64,000 bases of DNA from Saccopteryx bilineata (GCF_036850765.1 NC_089495.1:200330847-200394846), one strand, 5' to 3'. Counted from the stretch's first letter, positions 23,183 through 35,200 are shown. Notes: generated by a model not told the origin, from the sequence alone. Translations and numbers: made by a program.

Positions 23183-23592
23183 TTTTTTTTTTTTAATTTT
23201 TTTTTTTTTTTTTTTTCTGAAGCTGGAAACGGGGAGAGACAGTCAGACAGACTCCCGCATGCGCCCGACCGGGATCCACCCGGCACGCCCACCATGGGGC
23301 GACGCTCTGCCCACCAGGGGGTGATAATCTGCCCATCCTGGGCATCGCCATGTTGCGACCAGAGCCACTCTAGCGCCTGAGGCAGAGGCCACAGAGCCAT
23401 CCCCAGCGCCCGGGCCATCTTTGCTCCAATGGAGCCTTGGCTGCGGGAGGGGAAGAGAGAGACAGAGAGGAAAGCGCGGCGGAGGGGTGGAGAAGCAAAT
23501 GGGCACTTCTCCTGTGTGCCCTGGCCGGGAATCGAACCCGGGTCCTCGGCATGCTAGGCCGACGCTCTACCGCTGAGCCAACCGGCCAAGGC
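23183..23592 (-). mobile_element. tRNA-derived bat SINE (Rhin-type) with perfect 16-bp target duplication
   Basis: This is a full-length copy on the minus strand. The 16-base duplication AAGACCTGACATTCTT occurs at 23167-23182 and 23593-23608 without mismatch, and the A tail is long (T-run on the plus strand). The tRNA-like head keeps intact A and B boxes. These features mark it as one of the youngest insertions here. Confidence 0.93.
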
Positions 23593-24877
23593 AAGACCTG
23601 ACATTCTTAAATGTAGTTACACAAGAAGAATCCAAGTTAAAAACAAGATTTTGAAAACATATTATTTTAAACTGACAACTTAAAGTGCTCAAAAAATTTA
23701 ATATGAGTTAACTTTCTGGTAATAACATAATTTTGATGGCCAACTGATGAGAATATTGAAAGCCTGGAGCTGTTACTACAAAGGTACGATTATGGCAACA
23801 CCTTGTTCTGGAATGCTGCAGCAAGTAGAGCTACCAAGTCTACAATGCCATGAAAGTTCCAGATTCAAAAGTGAACCAGAACTTCAACAAAGCAAACTTG
23901 ACTTCATAACAATAAAGCTTTATAAATTCCACATACTTAATGTTAAAAGCCCCAGAATCCAGATTATAAAAATAGCATGGGCATTCAAGAAAGATTTGAT
24001 ATATTTTTCAGTATTAAAAATAGGAAGCTAAGAGGTCAGAAAGCCAAAGTTTTCACTATCTACAATGCCAATTAATTTTTATCATCCTTAAATGTAGCAG
24101 TGGGGACTTATTTAGGATAAAACTTGATCCGTCCACACCCAGCATCCTGACCAGTCAATTTAAGCACCATGTGTGTAAAGGTGATAATGACAAAGCACTT
24201 GGACATACAGTCATGCATACAACACACACACCCTCCACTCCAGCCCCAGGTGACAGCTCACTTGTTCAGATATCTTCTCAACATGATAAAATAGATTTTT
24301 TCACATTCTACCTATACCCATTCCAAACTGGTTGAAATAGGTATTGAACCAAGTTTAAATAACTAGCTGACCAAGAATTTTCACCTGTTTGGCTGGTTTT
24401 GACATCTAGAAAAGTTTGGAGGGGGAAAGCTATTTATTTACATTCAGGCCAAGATACAAAACATTCATAAAAAATATTCATCTAAGAGCATTTTACACCA
24501 AATTGCTCCACAAAGAAGGGGAGAAATTCTGCCTAAAACCGAGCTCAAAGGGATAAATTAAGAATTATTCCTAGAAAATGGAAAGAAAATGACACATCAC
24601 AACAGAAGTATTTAAGCAAGAAATTTTTTAAAGTCTAACGAATATTTTTAAGGCAACTCAGAGACAGTCTGTGAACATCTTAGAGAAAATGACTTGACCA
24701 CAGATAGAAATGTCCACTTCAAGACTCAGGATGGGCTAGAATCTAAGGGGCTGGTCAATTTGAACATTAGGGCACAAAATCTTTCTCACTTGAGGCAGGG
24801 GGAGGGGGATTCCAATTCACGAAGGAAGCCTGGGTATTGGGAAGCGGTGTCCTGATTCTTGGAAGAACACCCTCTAG

Positions 24878-25350
24878 CTCGGCACTGGCCAATATGGTGG
24901 CCACCAGCCACAGGAGCGACACTGGAATTGTAGCTAGCCAAATTCTCACACACCCCCCAGAGAGACAGGAAAGGAGAGAGATGAGAAGTATCAATTCTTT
25001 GTTGCACCACTTTAGTTATTCATTCACTGCTTTCTCATATGTACCCTGAAAGGGGAAGAGGGGGTCAGCCAAGTCAGTGACCCCTTGCTCAAGCCAGTGA
25101 TCATAGGGTCATATCCATATCCATGATCCCACGCACAAGCCAGTGATCCCGCGCTCAATCCTGCGACCACAGGGCCTCAAACCTGGGTCCTCAGCATCCC
25201 AGGTCCACACTCTATCCACTGCACCACCACCTGGTCAGGCCAGGAACTAAATTTTTATTGTATTTCTTTAAAATTTTCCTTCCTTAGCCACACATTTCAA
25301 GTGCTCAACAGCTACCTGTGGCAGGTGGCTACCTTGTTGGACAACACAGA
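24878..25350. mobile_element. Old hAT-like repeat split by a SINE
   Basis: CGGCACTGGCCAATATGGTG on the left and CACATTTCAAGTGCTCAACA then GTGGCTACCTTGTTGGACAA on the right belong to a common ancient mammalian repeat with TGTCCAATA-type ends. The SINE at 24960-25240 interrupts it. Confidence 0.55.
24960..25240 (-). mobile_element. tRNA-type SINE (long variant) inside an old hAT fragment
   Basis: The minus-strand copy has the head CCTGACCAGGTGGTGGTGCA, internal CACTGGCTT-type repeats and an AGTTGATGCTTCTC-like end. The flanking hAT-like sequence resumes on both sides. Edges are approximate. Confidence 0.75.
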
Positions 25351-25554
25351 TATATAACATTTCTATCGTCACAGAAAGTTGTATTAGTGCTGTTTATTAA
25401 AATGCCAGAGACCACAATTGAACTCCTAACCTCCTTTTAAACTGGGGAACAGGCACCATACTAAATACTGTAGGTGTTACAAAGAAACAAGAGACCTAGT
25501 CTCCCTCAAGACACAGCCCAGTGAAAAAGACATAACTAATAAAATTAAACACTA

Positions 25555-25939
25555 GCAGTCCTCAGTATTATCTGCGGGGGATTGGTTCCAAACCCCTCCA
25601 CCCTCTCAACCCATGCAATACCCCAATACACAGACGCTCAAGTCCCTTATATAAAATGATAGTATTTGCATATCCTAAGCAAATCTTCCTATATACTTTC
25701 AATCTCTAGATTACTTACAATACTGAATATAATGTAAACACTGTAAACACACAGTAGTTACACTGTACCTTTTAGGAAATGACAGGGAACAAAGTATGTA
25801 AGTGTTCAGTACCTACAGAGGCAACAACCATCCTAGGCCTAACTACAAAGTACATGTCAGCAACAACAGAACTTTTCCTCTGGAATATCTTCAATTCATG
25901 GTTGGATATGCAACCTATGGATACAGAGGGCCAACTGTA
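25555..25939. mobile_element. Tigger/MER2-like DNA transposon
   Basis: CAGTCCTCAGTATTATCTGC at the left and CTATGGATACAGAGGGCCAA at the right are inverted, recalling the Tigger-family terminus CAGTTGGCCCTCTGTATCC. The element is non-coding. Confidence 0.7.
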
Positions 25940-26035
25940 AATGCTAAATGGGCGTGGGATGGGTGGCAGTGATTAATTCTAATAAAAGCACTATAGGTTT
26001 GACTGGAAGGTTAGGGTCACCTACACTTACTAAGT

Positions 26036-26200
26036 GCACTGAGGCCCTGGGCACTTGAAACTACAAGTTTTGGTGTCAGGGAGCTCCAGGCTCATGTCCC
26101 AGCTGTGTGCCCCTAACAAAGCACTGAATGTTTCAGTATCTGCATCTTCTCATCTATAAAACGGGGGAAGGAATGCGTGCCTATTTATGACACGACTTTC
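26036..26200 (+). mobile_element. MIR SINE
   Basis: TGTCCCAGCTGTGTGCCCCT, TTCTCATCTATAAAACGGGG and the preceding tRNA-like part match sense MIR. Confidence 0.6.
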
Positions 26201-26788
26201 CATCATATGAGAGTAGAGTCGAAGGAGCTTCATAGGTGAATGCACTCTCTAAATTGTCTAGTTTTCCAAAACTCAGAGTGAGGTGGGAAATCCAGAAGGC
26301 TTCACCACAGAGCTGACATTTGAGACAGACTCTGCCCTGTCTCAGATCCTACCAGATAGGACCCTGAAGAGATTCACATTTTTTTCACATCTTAGATGTT
26401 GGAAGTATTTGAAGAGCACAGAGGGGTACATGAAGGAGGCTCTGGGAGCTCTAAGCTTAATCCCCCAACTGCCCAGAAAGCTAAAGGGACCCTTATCTCA
26501 GATACAGAACATGGTGGGTGGGGACGGTCTACCGAAAGAATCTTGAATTTTGGTGTCTGCCAGTTTGATATATCTGAGCCTCACCAGTAATGCCTTAAAA
26601 ATACCACTTAGCCACTTCAGTTTCCTCATCTGTAACACAGAGTCAAACCCTGACCTCAAAGATAATCAAGTTGCCGCTTATGCTAATAAAGGGCTTACCA
26701 CACATACAGGCTGTCCAAAACACTCTAAGCTTCATGCCCTCGGCTTTCTGCTATGGAACTCATCAGAGTATCAGGTAACTGTGTAGGT

Positions 26789-27003
26789 CAGTAGTTTTCA
26801 ACCTTTTTACACTTAGGGCCCAGTGAAAACAGGGGAATTATTTCAGGGACTGCTAAGGCAGAAATCACCCTGAGCATAAGATAATCTTACTAAGATTATT
26901 GGGTCTATAATCTTCATACAACATCATGATGCTTAACTCTTTCAGGGACCACCACAAAATTTCTTAACAGACCAGTCCACGGACTGGAAGTTGAAAAACA
27001 CTG
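26789..27003. mobile_element. hAT-type element with 8-bp target duplication
   Basis: The left end CAGTAGTTTTCAACCTTTTT and the right end GTTGAAAAACACTG form inverted repeats. The flanks GTGTAGGT (26781-26788) and GTGGAGGT (27004-27011) agree at 7 of 8 positions. It is short and non-coding. Confidence 0.8.
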
Positions 27004-28164
27004 GTGGAGGTGACCATCATTCCACACCAGACTGACTGTAAGCGGCCTGAAGGCGATGACCACACCCCCGCTGAGTAATCAGCAATCCCATCTCACCACT
27101 CATCCAATGCCTATACTGGGCCAGAGACCCTGCTAGATGTTCACCTGGGATTACCCTCTTTACTCCTCACTGTAGCAAGTTGTTTGTTTGAGCCTCGGAT
27201 TTTCCTCATCTGCAGAAGTTTTTTCTGTATAAGGGCTCTGAGAATTCAAACAATGACAATGTATACCAGTACTGCACCTGGCACATAATAAAGGCATGGT
27301 AAAATATCATCATCTCCATTTTATAGGTAAGGAAACGCAGGGGCAAAGAGGTTGAGCTGCTGGGATCAGCAAATGTCAAAGTCAGATCGTTGGCCTCTGG
27401 AGCCAACATGCTTTCAAGCACCCAACCCAGTGCCTGGCACATAACAGGCTAAGCTCAAGGGACGTCTGTTGGATCGTGAGCAGGGTCTAGAACCAATGCA
27501 AGTCGCATGAGAGGAGCCTAGGTGATGTGGCCCCTTAACCTCTCTATACGGGGAGTAACAGTAGGCACTTGACAGGGCTGTTCTGAGGACTGGGTGCCTG
27601 GATATGTGTAAAGATCTTAGCATAGCGATGGGCACTTATTAAGGGCTCTTTAAGCAGCAGCTATCCTTGTCCTCGTTTTACATATGAGAAAACAGAGGTA
27701 TGGAGATGAAGAAACTCGCCCAATATCGCTAAGCTAGGAAGTAGCTGGGCCAGGAGTCAATCTAGGCAGTCTCACTCCCGAGTCCACTGGCTCTTACTCC
27801 TAATGCCCAGTAAAGCGCCCGGTACACAACAGGCTAGGAGCAGGAACTTCCACAAGGCGCTGAAAGCTGCCGATATAATAATAGTCACAAATGCCAGGAG
27901 GAGCCCCAGGGGGAAATGGCCGGTTGAACTGGGAGCCTGGGCACTGGAGCCCTGGGCGGTGGGACCCCTGACAAGTACCTTCAACCATCCCAGACCTGTT
28001 TCTTTTCCCGAGAAATGGGGATAACACTGTCTCCAACCTCAGAACTGCAATCAGAGCCCCAGGCCTGGACAGCAAGGCTCCAGGAAGAAGCTAGAGGAGC
28101 CTCAGCAGTGGGTGGGGAAGAGGACAACGCGGGGAGGCCAGGGGGGTGGGGAGGCGGTGTTTAC

Positions 28165-28315
28165 CTTTGCGGAGCTCGCGGTGCCATACCGAGACGATGG
28201 GTCCCGCATGCTTGCGGTGATGGATGAGCCACAGGGACAGGGTCTGCACGCTCTGCTGAGAGTTGCTCAGCTCCGAGAGCTTCTTTTCCAGCGCCGACTC
28301 CGAGAAGGAGGACAT
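28165..28315 (-). CDS. RPRD1B: RPRD1B coding exon 1 (start codon, N-terminal CID)
   Basis: This exon encodes residues 1-50 and the first base of codon 51. RPRD1B (CREPT) is a nuclear protein that binds the phosphorylated C-terminal domain of RNA polymerase II through an N-terminal CID, and acts in elongation, CTD dephosphorylation and cyclin D1 expression (family knowledge). The protein begins MSSFSESALEKKLSEL and continues through LWLIHHRKHAGPIVSVW, which I recognise as the first helices of the CID. MSSF rather than MSAF, and AGPIVSVW, favour RPRD1B over its paralogue RPRD1A. The ATG at 28315 sits in a near-perfect context (CGCCACC before ATG). The donor reads CGCAAAG|GTAAAC, leaving phase 1. 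It faces TTI1 exon 1 about 0.5 kb away across a CpG-rich promoter. No damage is visible. Confidence 0.97.
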
Positions 28316-28560
28316 GGTGGCGGCGGTGGGGCCCAGCAGGGAGCGGCCTGGGCCGCCCAGTGCGGCGGGAAGAGTGACGGCACGAGGCCGGGGCCTCACG
28401 GGACCGCCTGCTGGACTCTTTACACACTGACAAGACAGCCAGGCGGGCCGGAGTGGGAGGGGGATGGGTCTCCGCAGTAACAGCCGCCCGCGCCGCCGCC
28501 GCCGCCGCCGCCGCCACAAGATGGCCACCGACCTCTCACCCCGTCGCGAGAGCAGGGTCA
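28316..28560 (-). promoter_or_regulatory. RPRD1B: RPRD1B 5' leader and proximal promoter, with CCG repeat and YY1-like site
   Basis: The stretch upstream of the RPRD1B ATG is very GC-rich, with many CpG. It contains a run of about nine CCG triplets at 28490-28516 on the plus strand, directly followed by CAAGATGGCCACC (28517-28529), a good match to a YY1 site. No TATA box is visible. The frame of RPRD1B stays open upstream of the ATG to about 28561 but contains no in-frame ATG. The exact transcription start cannot be read from sequence alone. Confidence 0.65.
28490..28516. repeat. RPRD1B: (CCG)n trinucleotide run
   Basis: About nine CCG units lie in the promoter or 5' leader of RPRD1B, directly beside the YY1-like motif. 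On the RPRD1B strand it reads CGG. Confidence 0.9.
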
Positions 28561-28739
28561 AAGGGCAAGGGCTGGAGTAGCTGGATACCGGGAGGTCTCA
28601 AAGCTGTAAAAACGCCCTTCCAGTGGCGGCGGCGGCCTCTCTGAACCTCGTTCAGGGCACTTCGAAAGTGAGAGACGAGGAAAGGAACGCAGTCCGGAGG
28701 CCTCCGGAAGGCGCTTTCACCGCTCGCGCCCACACGCCG

Positions 28740-28830
28740 GCGCAGTGTCTCTAACCGGAACCCCTTCTCCAGATCCCCCAGGACATTTTTGGCGCGGTAG
28801 GACGCGCTAGTTAGTACGTCACTTCCGGCT
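28740..28830 (+). promoter_or_regulatory. Shared RPRD1B/TTI1 promoter core with ETS, E2F and CRE-like motifs
   Basis: This TATA-less, CpG-rich segment carries CCGGAA (28755-28760, ETS core), TTTGGCGC (28788-28795, E2F consensus), TACGTCA (28815-28821, CRE-like half site) and CACTTCCGGC (28820-28829, a strong ETS/GABP site). Such a cluster just upstream of a non-coding first exon is typical of bidirectional housekeeping promoters. The two start codons point away from each other, and TTI1 exon 1 begins close to the last ETS motif. Motif calls are by eye. Confidence 0.7.
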
Positions 28831-28873
28831 GGGCGGAGCAGGCGGGAGAGTGAGGGAAAGGCTGCAAGACGAG
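28825..28873 (+). other. TTI1: TTI1 exon 1 (non-coding, 5' UTR), start approximate
   Basis: A non-coding first exon is inferred from the donor CAAGACGAG|GTAAGGG at 28873/28874, a near-perfect 5' splice site only about 45 bases past the ETS/GABP motif. TTI1 in mammals starts with a short non-coding exon head to head with RPRD1B (remembered gene structure). The left edge is a guess; the right edge rests on the donor. The exon has no ATG, so translation starts in exon 2. Confidence 0.65.
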
Positions 28874-29639
28874 GTAAGGGAAGAGTGGCGGGAGCAACAG
28901 GGAGGTCAACAACTGGGATCTCTCAGAGGGGAATCCCGAGGGATCACTAAGGCTGAGAGAGCAAGACCTGGGTATGGGAGGGGGTCTTTCTCACCTGCAG
29001 GCTCTAGGCCGTACTCTTCCTCTGTATACACTGCTTCCTGGCCACCCTCTACCAAAAGTTTGTTGCTCTGCCAAGCCACCCACGTGCACTTTTCACGCTC
29101 CCCTGCCGTGGCTTTTGCAGTTCTTTCTCCAGAGGTGACGCCCCCACTCCCTTCTCAGCCTTTTAAGGTCTAGTTATGACGTCTAGTCCATGACAACACT
29201 GCCATGAAACACTATTCTGCTCTTGGCTCTTAATTAATTGCTTTATTAGGGAAAGTACTTGCTGCCTTCTGGGGTTCCATTTGAGTGTTCCTCAAATTTA
29301 AGTAATCTTACCTTTTGGAAAAGGGGCGGAGGCAGAAAAGTCAGTGGGTCCATTGACCTCCTTTAAGGAACACTATTTCAGATGCTAATCCCGTTTCCTG
29401 TTTTTAAAGTTTTAAATTCCAATATCAAATCAGCAAAGAGATCTGTCCTCTTCTGGAGTGGTGGTAAGGAGGTAGGTTATTGTAGACATATGGAATTTTA
29501 GAATTTCCTGATCATCATGGAACTTACCAGTTATTGTCAGACTCCACTTAGGAGATAGTCTTCTAGTTGCTGTTTTTGCTTTTAATGCACTACTCTTTGT
29601 TTAGATGCCTCTCATCTTCCAGACTAGAATCATAATCAT

Positions 29640-29810
29640 GCTCAACATAGTGAGTAGTTGCCGTGAGCTAGACACTGTCTTCACGTAGTAACTCATTTAA
29701 TCCTTAGGATAAAGCTATGAGGTAGATATTACATAATTCCCATGAGGAAACAGTTTAAAAGAGGTTAAGTGCCCTACCCAAGATCACAAAATTAAGATTA
29801 GAGGGCGGGA
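29640..29810 (-). mobile_element. MIR SINE
   Basis: AACTCATTTAATCCTTAGGA, TATGAGGTAGATATTACATA and AGAGGTTAAGTGCCCTACCC are antisense MIR. It is followed by a T-run at 29819-29840. Confidence 0.65.
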
Positions 29811-29999
29811 ACTACATCTTTTTTTTTTTTTTTTTTTTTTTACCCCAGTACCTGATTTATAGGTGATTGAATGAATGTATAGAAAAGAGGTGGATAGCCT
29901 AAAATCACCCAGTTAACATCTAATTATAACTATAATCTAAGGCCTTTGAGTCCAAATCTAGTGTGTTCATTGTTGTATAATAAGTAACACTGTCACACA

Positions 30000-30230
30000 C
30001 TGAGCACTTTTATACCAAACCACTTTGTATCAAGCACATTACCTATAGTCTTCTATACAATCATTACAACAGTACTGTGGGGTGGGAATTATCACTATTT
30101 GATAAATGAGAAAACATGAAACGTGGGTAAGTAATCTGTCCAGTGTCACTTGGACATAAGAAATGACAGAGCCAGGAGTCAAATCAAGGGTATCTGATGT
30201 CTGTTCCCAAATTCTTCACTCCTGAGCCAG
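30000..30230 (-). mobile_element. MIR SINE
   Basis: AATCATTACAACAGTACTGT, TGATAAATGAGAAAACATGA and AAATGACAGAGCCAGGAGTC are antisense MIR motifs. Confidence 0.55.
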
Positions 30231-30889
30231 TGGTTCATTGCCTGAAGCACTATTCTAGGCTCACAAGTTGGGTAGGGGTGCACCTCAGGGAGTCATGAGG
30301 GCGGAGCAAACTGTTAACCAGGTTGATAGAGACTCAGATATTGTACCTATCTGCCGGCTCTGGGTGAGTGTGGTGTGTGTGTGACGGGGTGTCTCAGAAA
30401 AGGAACATATGGCCTCTGCCAGCACTTTTGGGCAAAAGCTGCCCCTCCCAGCTCTCGCTTGCTGCCAGACAATTCAGTTTCTCCCCACAAGTCCTGCTTC
30501 TTCTCAAGCTGCTGCCCCAGCGCTGGAACTCAGAGGGGGTGAGTCCGAGTAAGTCTGTGCGTGGGTTCTTTAAGAGGAATTGCCTGAGACTCCAGCAGCC
30601 TTTGTCTCCTTCAGCCTCAATCCTCACTGGTTTTTACAACCAGAAGTTATGGTCACTTCTCTTCCTGACACTGGAACCCTGGCTCAGGGTGTTGGTGAGG
30701 GGCAAGGACCTCTGGCTCCTCAGTGGGGGATCTCTGCAGCCGAAATATTCCTCCCAATTTTTATCCTCCGCACGTGGATATGGGACCAGCCCATTAAGTG
30801 TCTCTGGCCCTCCTACCAGTTTTGATGTGGCTTCTTTAAATCCCTAGTTGTAGGACTTCCATTCAGCCAGAGAGCAGGCGGTTCTGAAT

Positions 30890-32230
30890 GATGGTTGTTT
30901 AGTAATTTAGTTGTAATTTTGATGTGGTTGTGGGAAGAGGTGAGTACCATGTTTACCTATGCCGTCTCTCATCTTGCCTGGAAGTCTAGTGTTAATTCTT
31001 TGAATGATTGGTGCAAGTTCCCAGTGAAACCATCTAAGTCTGGAGATTTTTTTTTCTTCTTTTTAATTTTTTTGAGTTTGCTAATGACATATTCAGACTT
31101 CTTAAAAGTTATAAGGCTATTCAAATTATGTATTCATATTATGAGTTATAGTAGTTTGTGTTTTTTGTAAACTTTGCCATTTCATCTAAGTTGTCAGATT
31201 TATGTGTATAAAATTATTTGTGGTGTAACTCTGTTATTCTTGATATCTACAATGTCTTTGAGATCTAAAAGTGCTACCTTATTTCATTATTGATATTGCT
31301 AATTTCTCCCTCTCTCATCAGTCTTTCCAGAAGTTTGTTCACTTTGTTGATCTTTTCAAAGAACCAGTTGTTTCACTGATTTTTTATTTTATCTATTGTT
31401 TTCTGTTTTCAGTTTCATTAATTTCTGTTCTGATTTTTATTTCTTCCTTCTGCTTTCTTTGGTTTCCTACGTTCTTGAGGTGGAAGTTTGGGTTAATGAT
31501 CTGAGACCTCTCCCCTTTTCTAACATGGATTTAGTACTGTAAATTTCCCTCTCGGCATAGCTGTAGTTGTGTCCCGCAAATTCTAATATGTTGTATTTTC
31601 ATTTTTGTTGATTTCCATGTTGTTTAAAACTTTCCCCCGAGATTTCCTTTCTGACTCATGGATTATTTAGAAAGGTATTGCTTTGTTTCCAGGTGTTTGG
31701 GCATTTCCCTGTTCTCTCTCTGTTAGTAATTTCTCGTTTGATTCCATCATGGTTGGAGAACATACTTGGTGTCATTTTGATTATTTAAAATTTTTTAAGG
31801 TTTGTTTTATGGCCCAGGATATGCTCTCAGTATATGGTCTGTGGGCACTTGGAAAGAATATGTCGCCCTCGCCAGTAGCTCAGTCAGTCAGAGCATTGTC
31901 CCAATATGCCAGGGTTGCAAGTTCAATCCCTGGTCAGGACACATACAAGAATCAATGAATGCATGGATAAGTGGAACAACAAATCGATGTTTCTCTCTCT
32001 CTCTCTCTAAAATTCAATCAATAATTTTTTTTAAGAAGAGAGAGGAAAGAATATGTATTGTGCTGTTGTGGGTTGAAGTACTCTGTAAATGTTGATTAGA
32101 TCCTGTTGGTTGATGGTGGTATTGAGTTCTTCAGTTATCCTTGCTGATTGTCTGTCTAGTTGTCCTGTCAGTTGTTGAGAAAGGAGAGTTGAAGTCACTG
32201 CCTATGCTTGTGATCACCTATACTTTCAGT
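30890..32230 (-). mobile_element. L1 ORF2 fragment (antisense), split by Ves SINE
   Basis: The T-rich plus strand matches antisense L1 ORF2, for example TTTGTTGATCTTTTCAAAGA and TCATTAATTTCTGTTCTGAT. Short frames are broken by stops, so this is a dead copy. The Ves SINE at 31864-32043 interrupts it. Confidence 0.8.
31864..32043 (+). mobile_element. Ves-type bat SINE inserted in L1
   Basis: The tRNA-like head (GCCAGTAGCTCAGTCAGTCAG) is followed by CAGGACACATACAAGAATCA and a CT repeat, the signature of vespertilionid-type Ves SINEs. The duplication GGAAAGAATATGT flanks it at 31851-31863 and 32044-32056. It splits an L1 fragment. Confidence 0.9.
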
Positions 32231-35200
32231 GTGACCCATTTTTGCTTCACACAAAGTATCAGTGTACTGTAGGGCACTGTTTCACAAGTGTTGTGTGGAG
32301 GACGGCTGTAAACAAAGTGCTGAGTGAGCCTGGAGTAATTTCTGGAAGGATTTCTGGGAAGTCCCCTTGATTCCCATCCTCCACCTTCTGCTTTGTGCAC
32401 TGAGCGTCTGCAGTACAAGTCCCCCCTTGCAGGGGCAGACCCTCCAGTTAACTTTGTGTCTCCAGTCCCTCGTAGCGTACGGCATGTAGTACATGCTGAG
32501 GAAACCTCTCTAGGTAGAAAGAAGGGCGAGTAGCAAGCTACAGAACTTCAGGACGCGCTGGAGGTTTAATGTTTATCCAGCTCTTACTCATTTATTGAAC
32601 TAACAGTGCGTGGGAACTGCTTGGCAGACATTGCACCAGATGCTGGAAAAAAACACAGTAAAGCGGCAACGCTAAAGGATACAGCTCTGTTGGAGAGACA
32701 CACAAATAAGCCCGTCATTTTAACCCAAGGCAGTGGTCCTCTGGTGTACGATGAGCACTACTGCCAGATGGATCGTTGAATGAGTACCTCTTTCATCACC
32801 TGACTCTTGTTGTTTGGAAAATACAGTGTGTGTTGAGTGTATACAGCGCAGGCTTCCCACATCTGGGTGGTCATCAGCTTGGCCTCGTGAACTTTAAAAA
32901 AGCAGATTTCCAAGCATACCTGCCAATGCCGCCTTCCCCCCAATGTATTGATAGATTCTCATTCAGGAGATCTGGTATAAGGCCCAGGAGTCTGTACCTA
33001 CATCGTTCCCCCTGATTCTGTTAAACAGTTGGATTGGGAGCCTCTTGCATCATGGAAAAGTGCATACAGCCTTATGTACATTGCCTGGCAGATGGTGGGT
33101 ATTTTCAACAAGTATTAATTCTCTTCCTTATATTCACAAACTTGTATTGGAAATTCTTGTGTCTGAACTCCGATCTCTGGGATCGAAACCCAGTCTTCCT
33201 ATCCATAGGTAGGTTTTCATCAAAGCTGGAAGTTTTTGAAGATCATTTTATCCACCACATTTACTTTGGGATGAAGGAACTGAAATTCATGGAAATCACA
33301 CAGCCAGGTACTAAGAGGTTCAGGACTGGAATCCAGATCATCAGATTCACGTTCCCGTACTCATTCTGTCCCTGTCCTGGCAACAGCCTAAACATGGGCT
33401 GGGCACAGCCAAAATCTGGACCTAAGATTGACCCTGAGAATGCATCTAGTAAGATCTGCCCGTAATGAGCAGATCAACTACCTAGGGGAATAACTGACCC
33501 CAACAGAAGAAGAGTGTGCTATTTTTATTTGATTTTTTACCCAGAATCCAGTTCAGGCAGGCATAGCTGACATCAAAGCCCTGCCATGAGAGAACCAGAC
33601 CTTGGGCTGTGGCTGTTGGTTCCACCAGCATTTACTGAATACCTGCTCTGTGCCAGCAGCAATAAACAAACCTGTCAAATATCGCTGCTTTCATAGGGCC
33701 TGTGTCCTAGTGAGGGGAGAGAGACGATAAACAAATAAACCGGTAGATTGTCTGCTTTGATGGATGGTCCTAAGTGCTGTGGAGGAGAATCTTAAAGGCG
33801 GGGAAGGGAAATAGGGGTGTCAGGGTCAGGAGGGGTGAGGCTAGGTTGCAGTTTCAGATAAGGGTGATCAGAGAAGGCTTTACTCAGAATTCCCATTTAA
33901 GCAAAGCCTGAGAGAGGTGGACGTGTTGGAACAGCAAGTACAGAGACCCAGAGCCCGGGATCCGATGTCACACCCGGGTGAGGTGTGGCTCACCTGCCAT
34001 GACGGTCTTGTCTCTGCTTCATCAGGTGCTGTGTCTTCTGCCTCCTGGCCTTTGCCCGTGCCAGGTACCTTTACCTTGAGCAGCCTTCCCTTCCCAGAGA
34101 GCCCGAGGGTCTCCCCTCCCAACCCCAGCCCTGACTCTCCGCCGTCCGTGAACACTTTCCTGTTCATTCTTGTTCCGATTCCTTTGCACTTTTTTTTTGT
34201 TGTTTCCCCCTCCCTTTTTCACTTCTTGATTCTGTGATACAGTAAGTACTTTGTGATCTTCCATCTTATCGCTGAAGTGCCTGTGAAGATAGCAATCTGT
34301 ACAGCTTGAGCCGGTTGTCTTCACCACCAGAACACCGTGGCCCAGGGATCTTACATAGCCGGGCCCTGTAAAGAGGCAGAAAGGGATGGGGAGGAGGGGA
34401 GGGGGCTGCCAGGGGGAGTGGGTTCATTCCTGCTCTGCGCCTGTGCACCTCTTCCCTCACCTGGCCGCTTTGCACTGGAGGAGAGCACTGAACTCAGAAA
34501 GGTTTAGATTGACATCAGCAGTCAAGAACTGGTGATTCAGGCTAGGTTTATTCAGTCACTGTCTGTCCCACGTGAACTCTGGTCTGCTTTCCCTGCTCGC
34601 CCAGAGAATGGCTTGTTCTGAATGCCTCATCCCCAGCTCACTTTCGGGGCCGGAACACCCCTGTTGCAGTCAGTTACAGCCACAGCAAACTGTAGCACCA
34701 CTTTAAATAATCGGAGTTGTATTTTATAGGAATAGAATCTGGGGCTCCTAAGGCTCTAAATCTCTAAACAATTCCTTCTGTAATTGACATATTGTCACAC
34801 AAGTGTGATTTCATGGCCATCCCATAAAGGTATATGATTGCCTTTTATAGTCATGTCAAAGTAGCAATTTGTTATGCTGTCTTCTTCACAGAAAGCTAGT
34901 TTATATGTTTCTGAGCCTGTAACCCATTTTTTTGAAGATTTTCAATTGTGGTAAATCTTCATCTGTATAGTATTCCATTGAGAGAATATACTACAATTTA
35001 TCCATTTATCCACTACATCCACAATTTATTTACCATAGATGGGCATTTGGGTAGCTCCTGTTTGGAGGCAATTGTGGATAGTATATTCCAGAACACATCT
35101 TTTGATACATTTATGCATGCGTTTCTGTTGGGTGTATATAAAAGGGTGGAATTACATGGCGCAAAGCTATGTGCACCTTTAGAATAATAGATACTACGAA

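Larger units (their letters stand above)
22135..28164 (-). other. RPRD1B: RPRD1B intron 1
   Basis: This intron of 6.0 kb holds a young Rhin-type SINE with perfect target duplication (23183-23592), an old hAT split by a SINE (24878-25350), a Tigger/MER2-like element (25555-25939), a hAT (26789-27003) and a cluster of MIR copies up to 27.8 kb. GC content rises sharply towards the promoter from about 27.9 kb. Confidence 0.85.

Noticed and set aside
28091..28164. Continuation of RPRD1B exon 1 past 28165
   Set aside because: The sequence after RELRK diverges from the protein, and a GTAAAC donor sits at the exact phase needed for exon 2.
28316..28561. N-terminal extension of RPRD1B by 82 residues, including a run of arginines
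   Set aside because: The frame is open upstream of the ATG because the DNA is GC-rich, but its first codon at 28561 is TTG, there is no upstream in-frame ATG, and the MSSF start has an excellent context.
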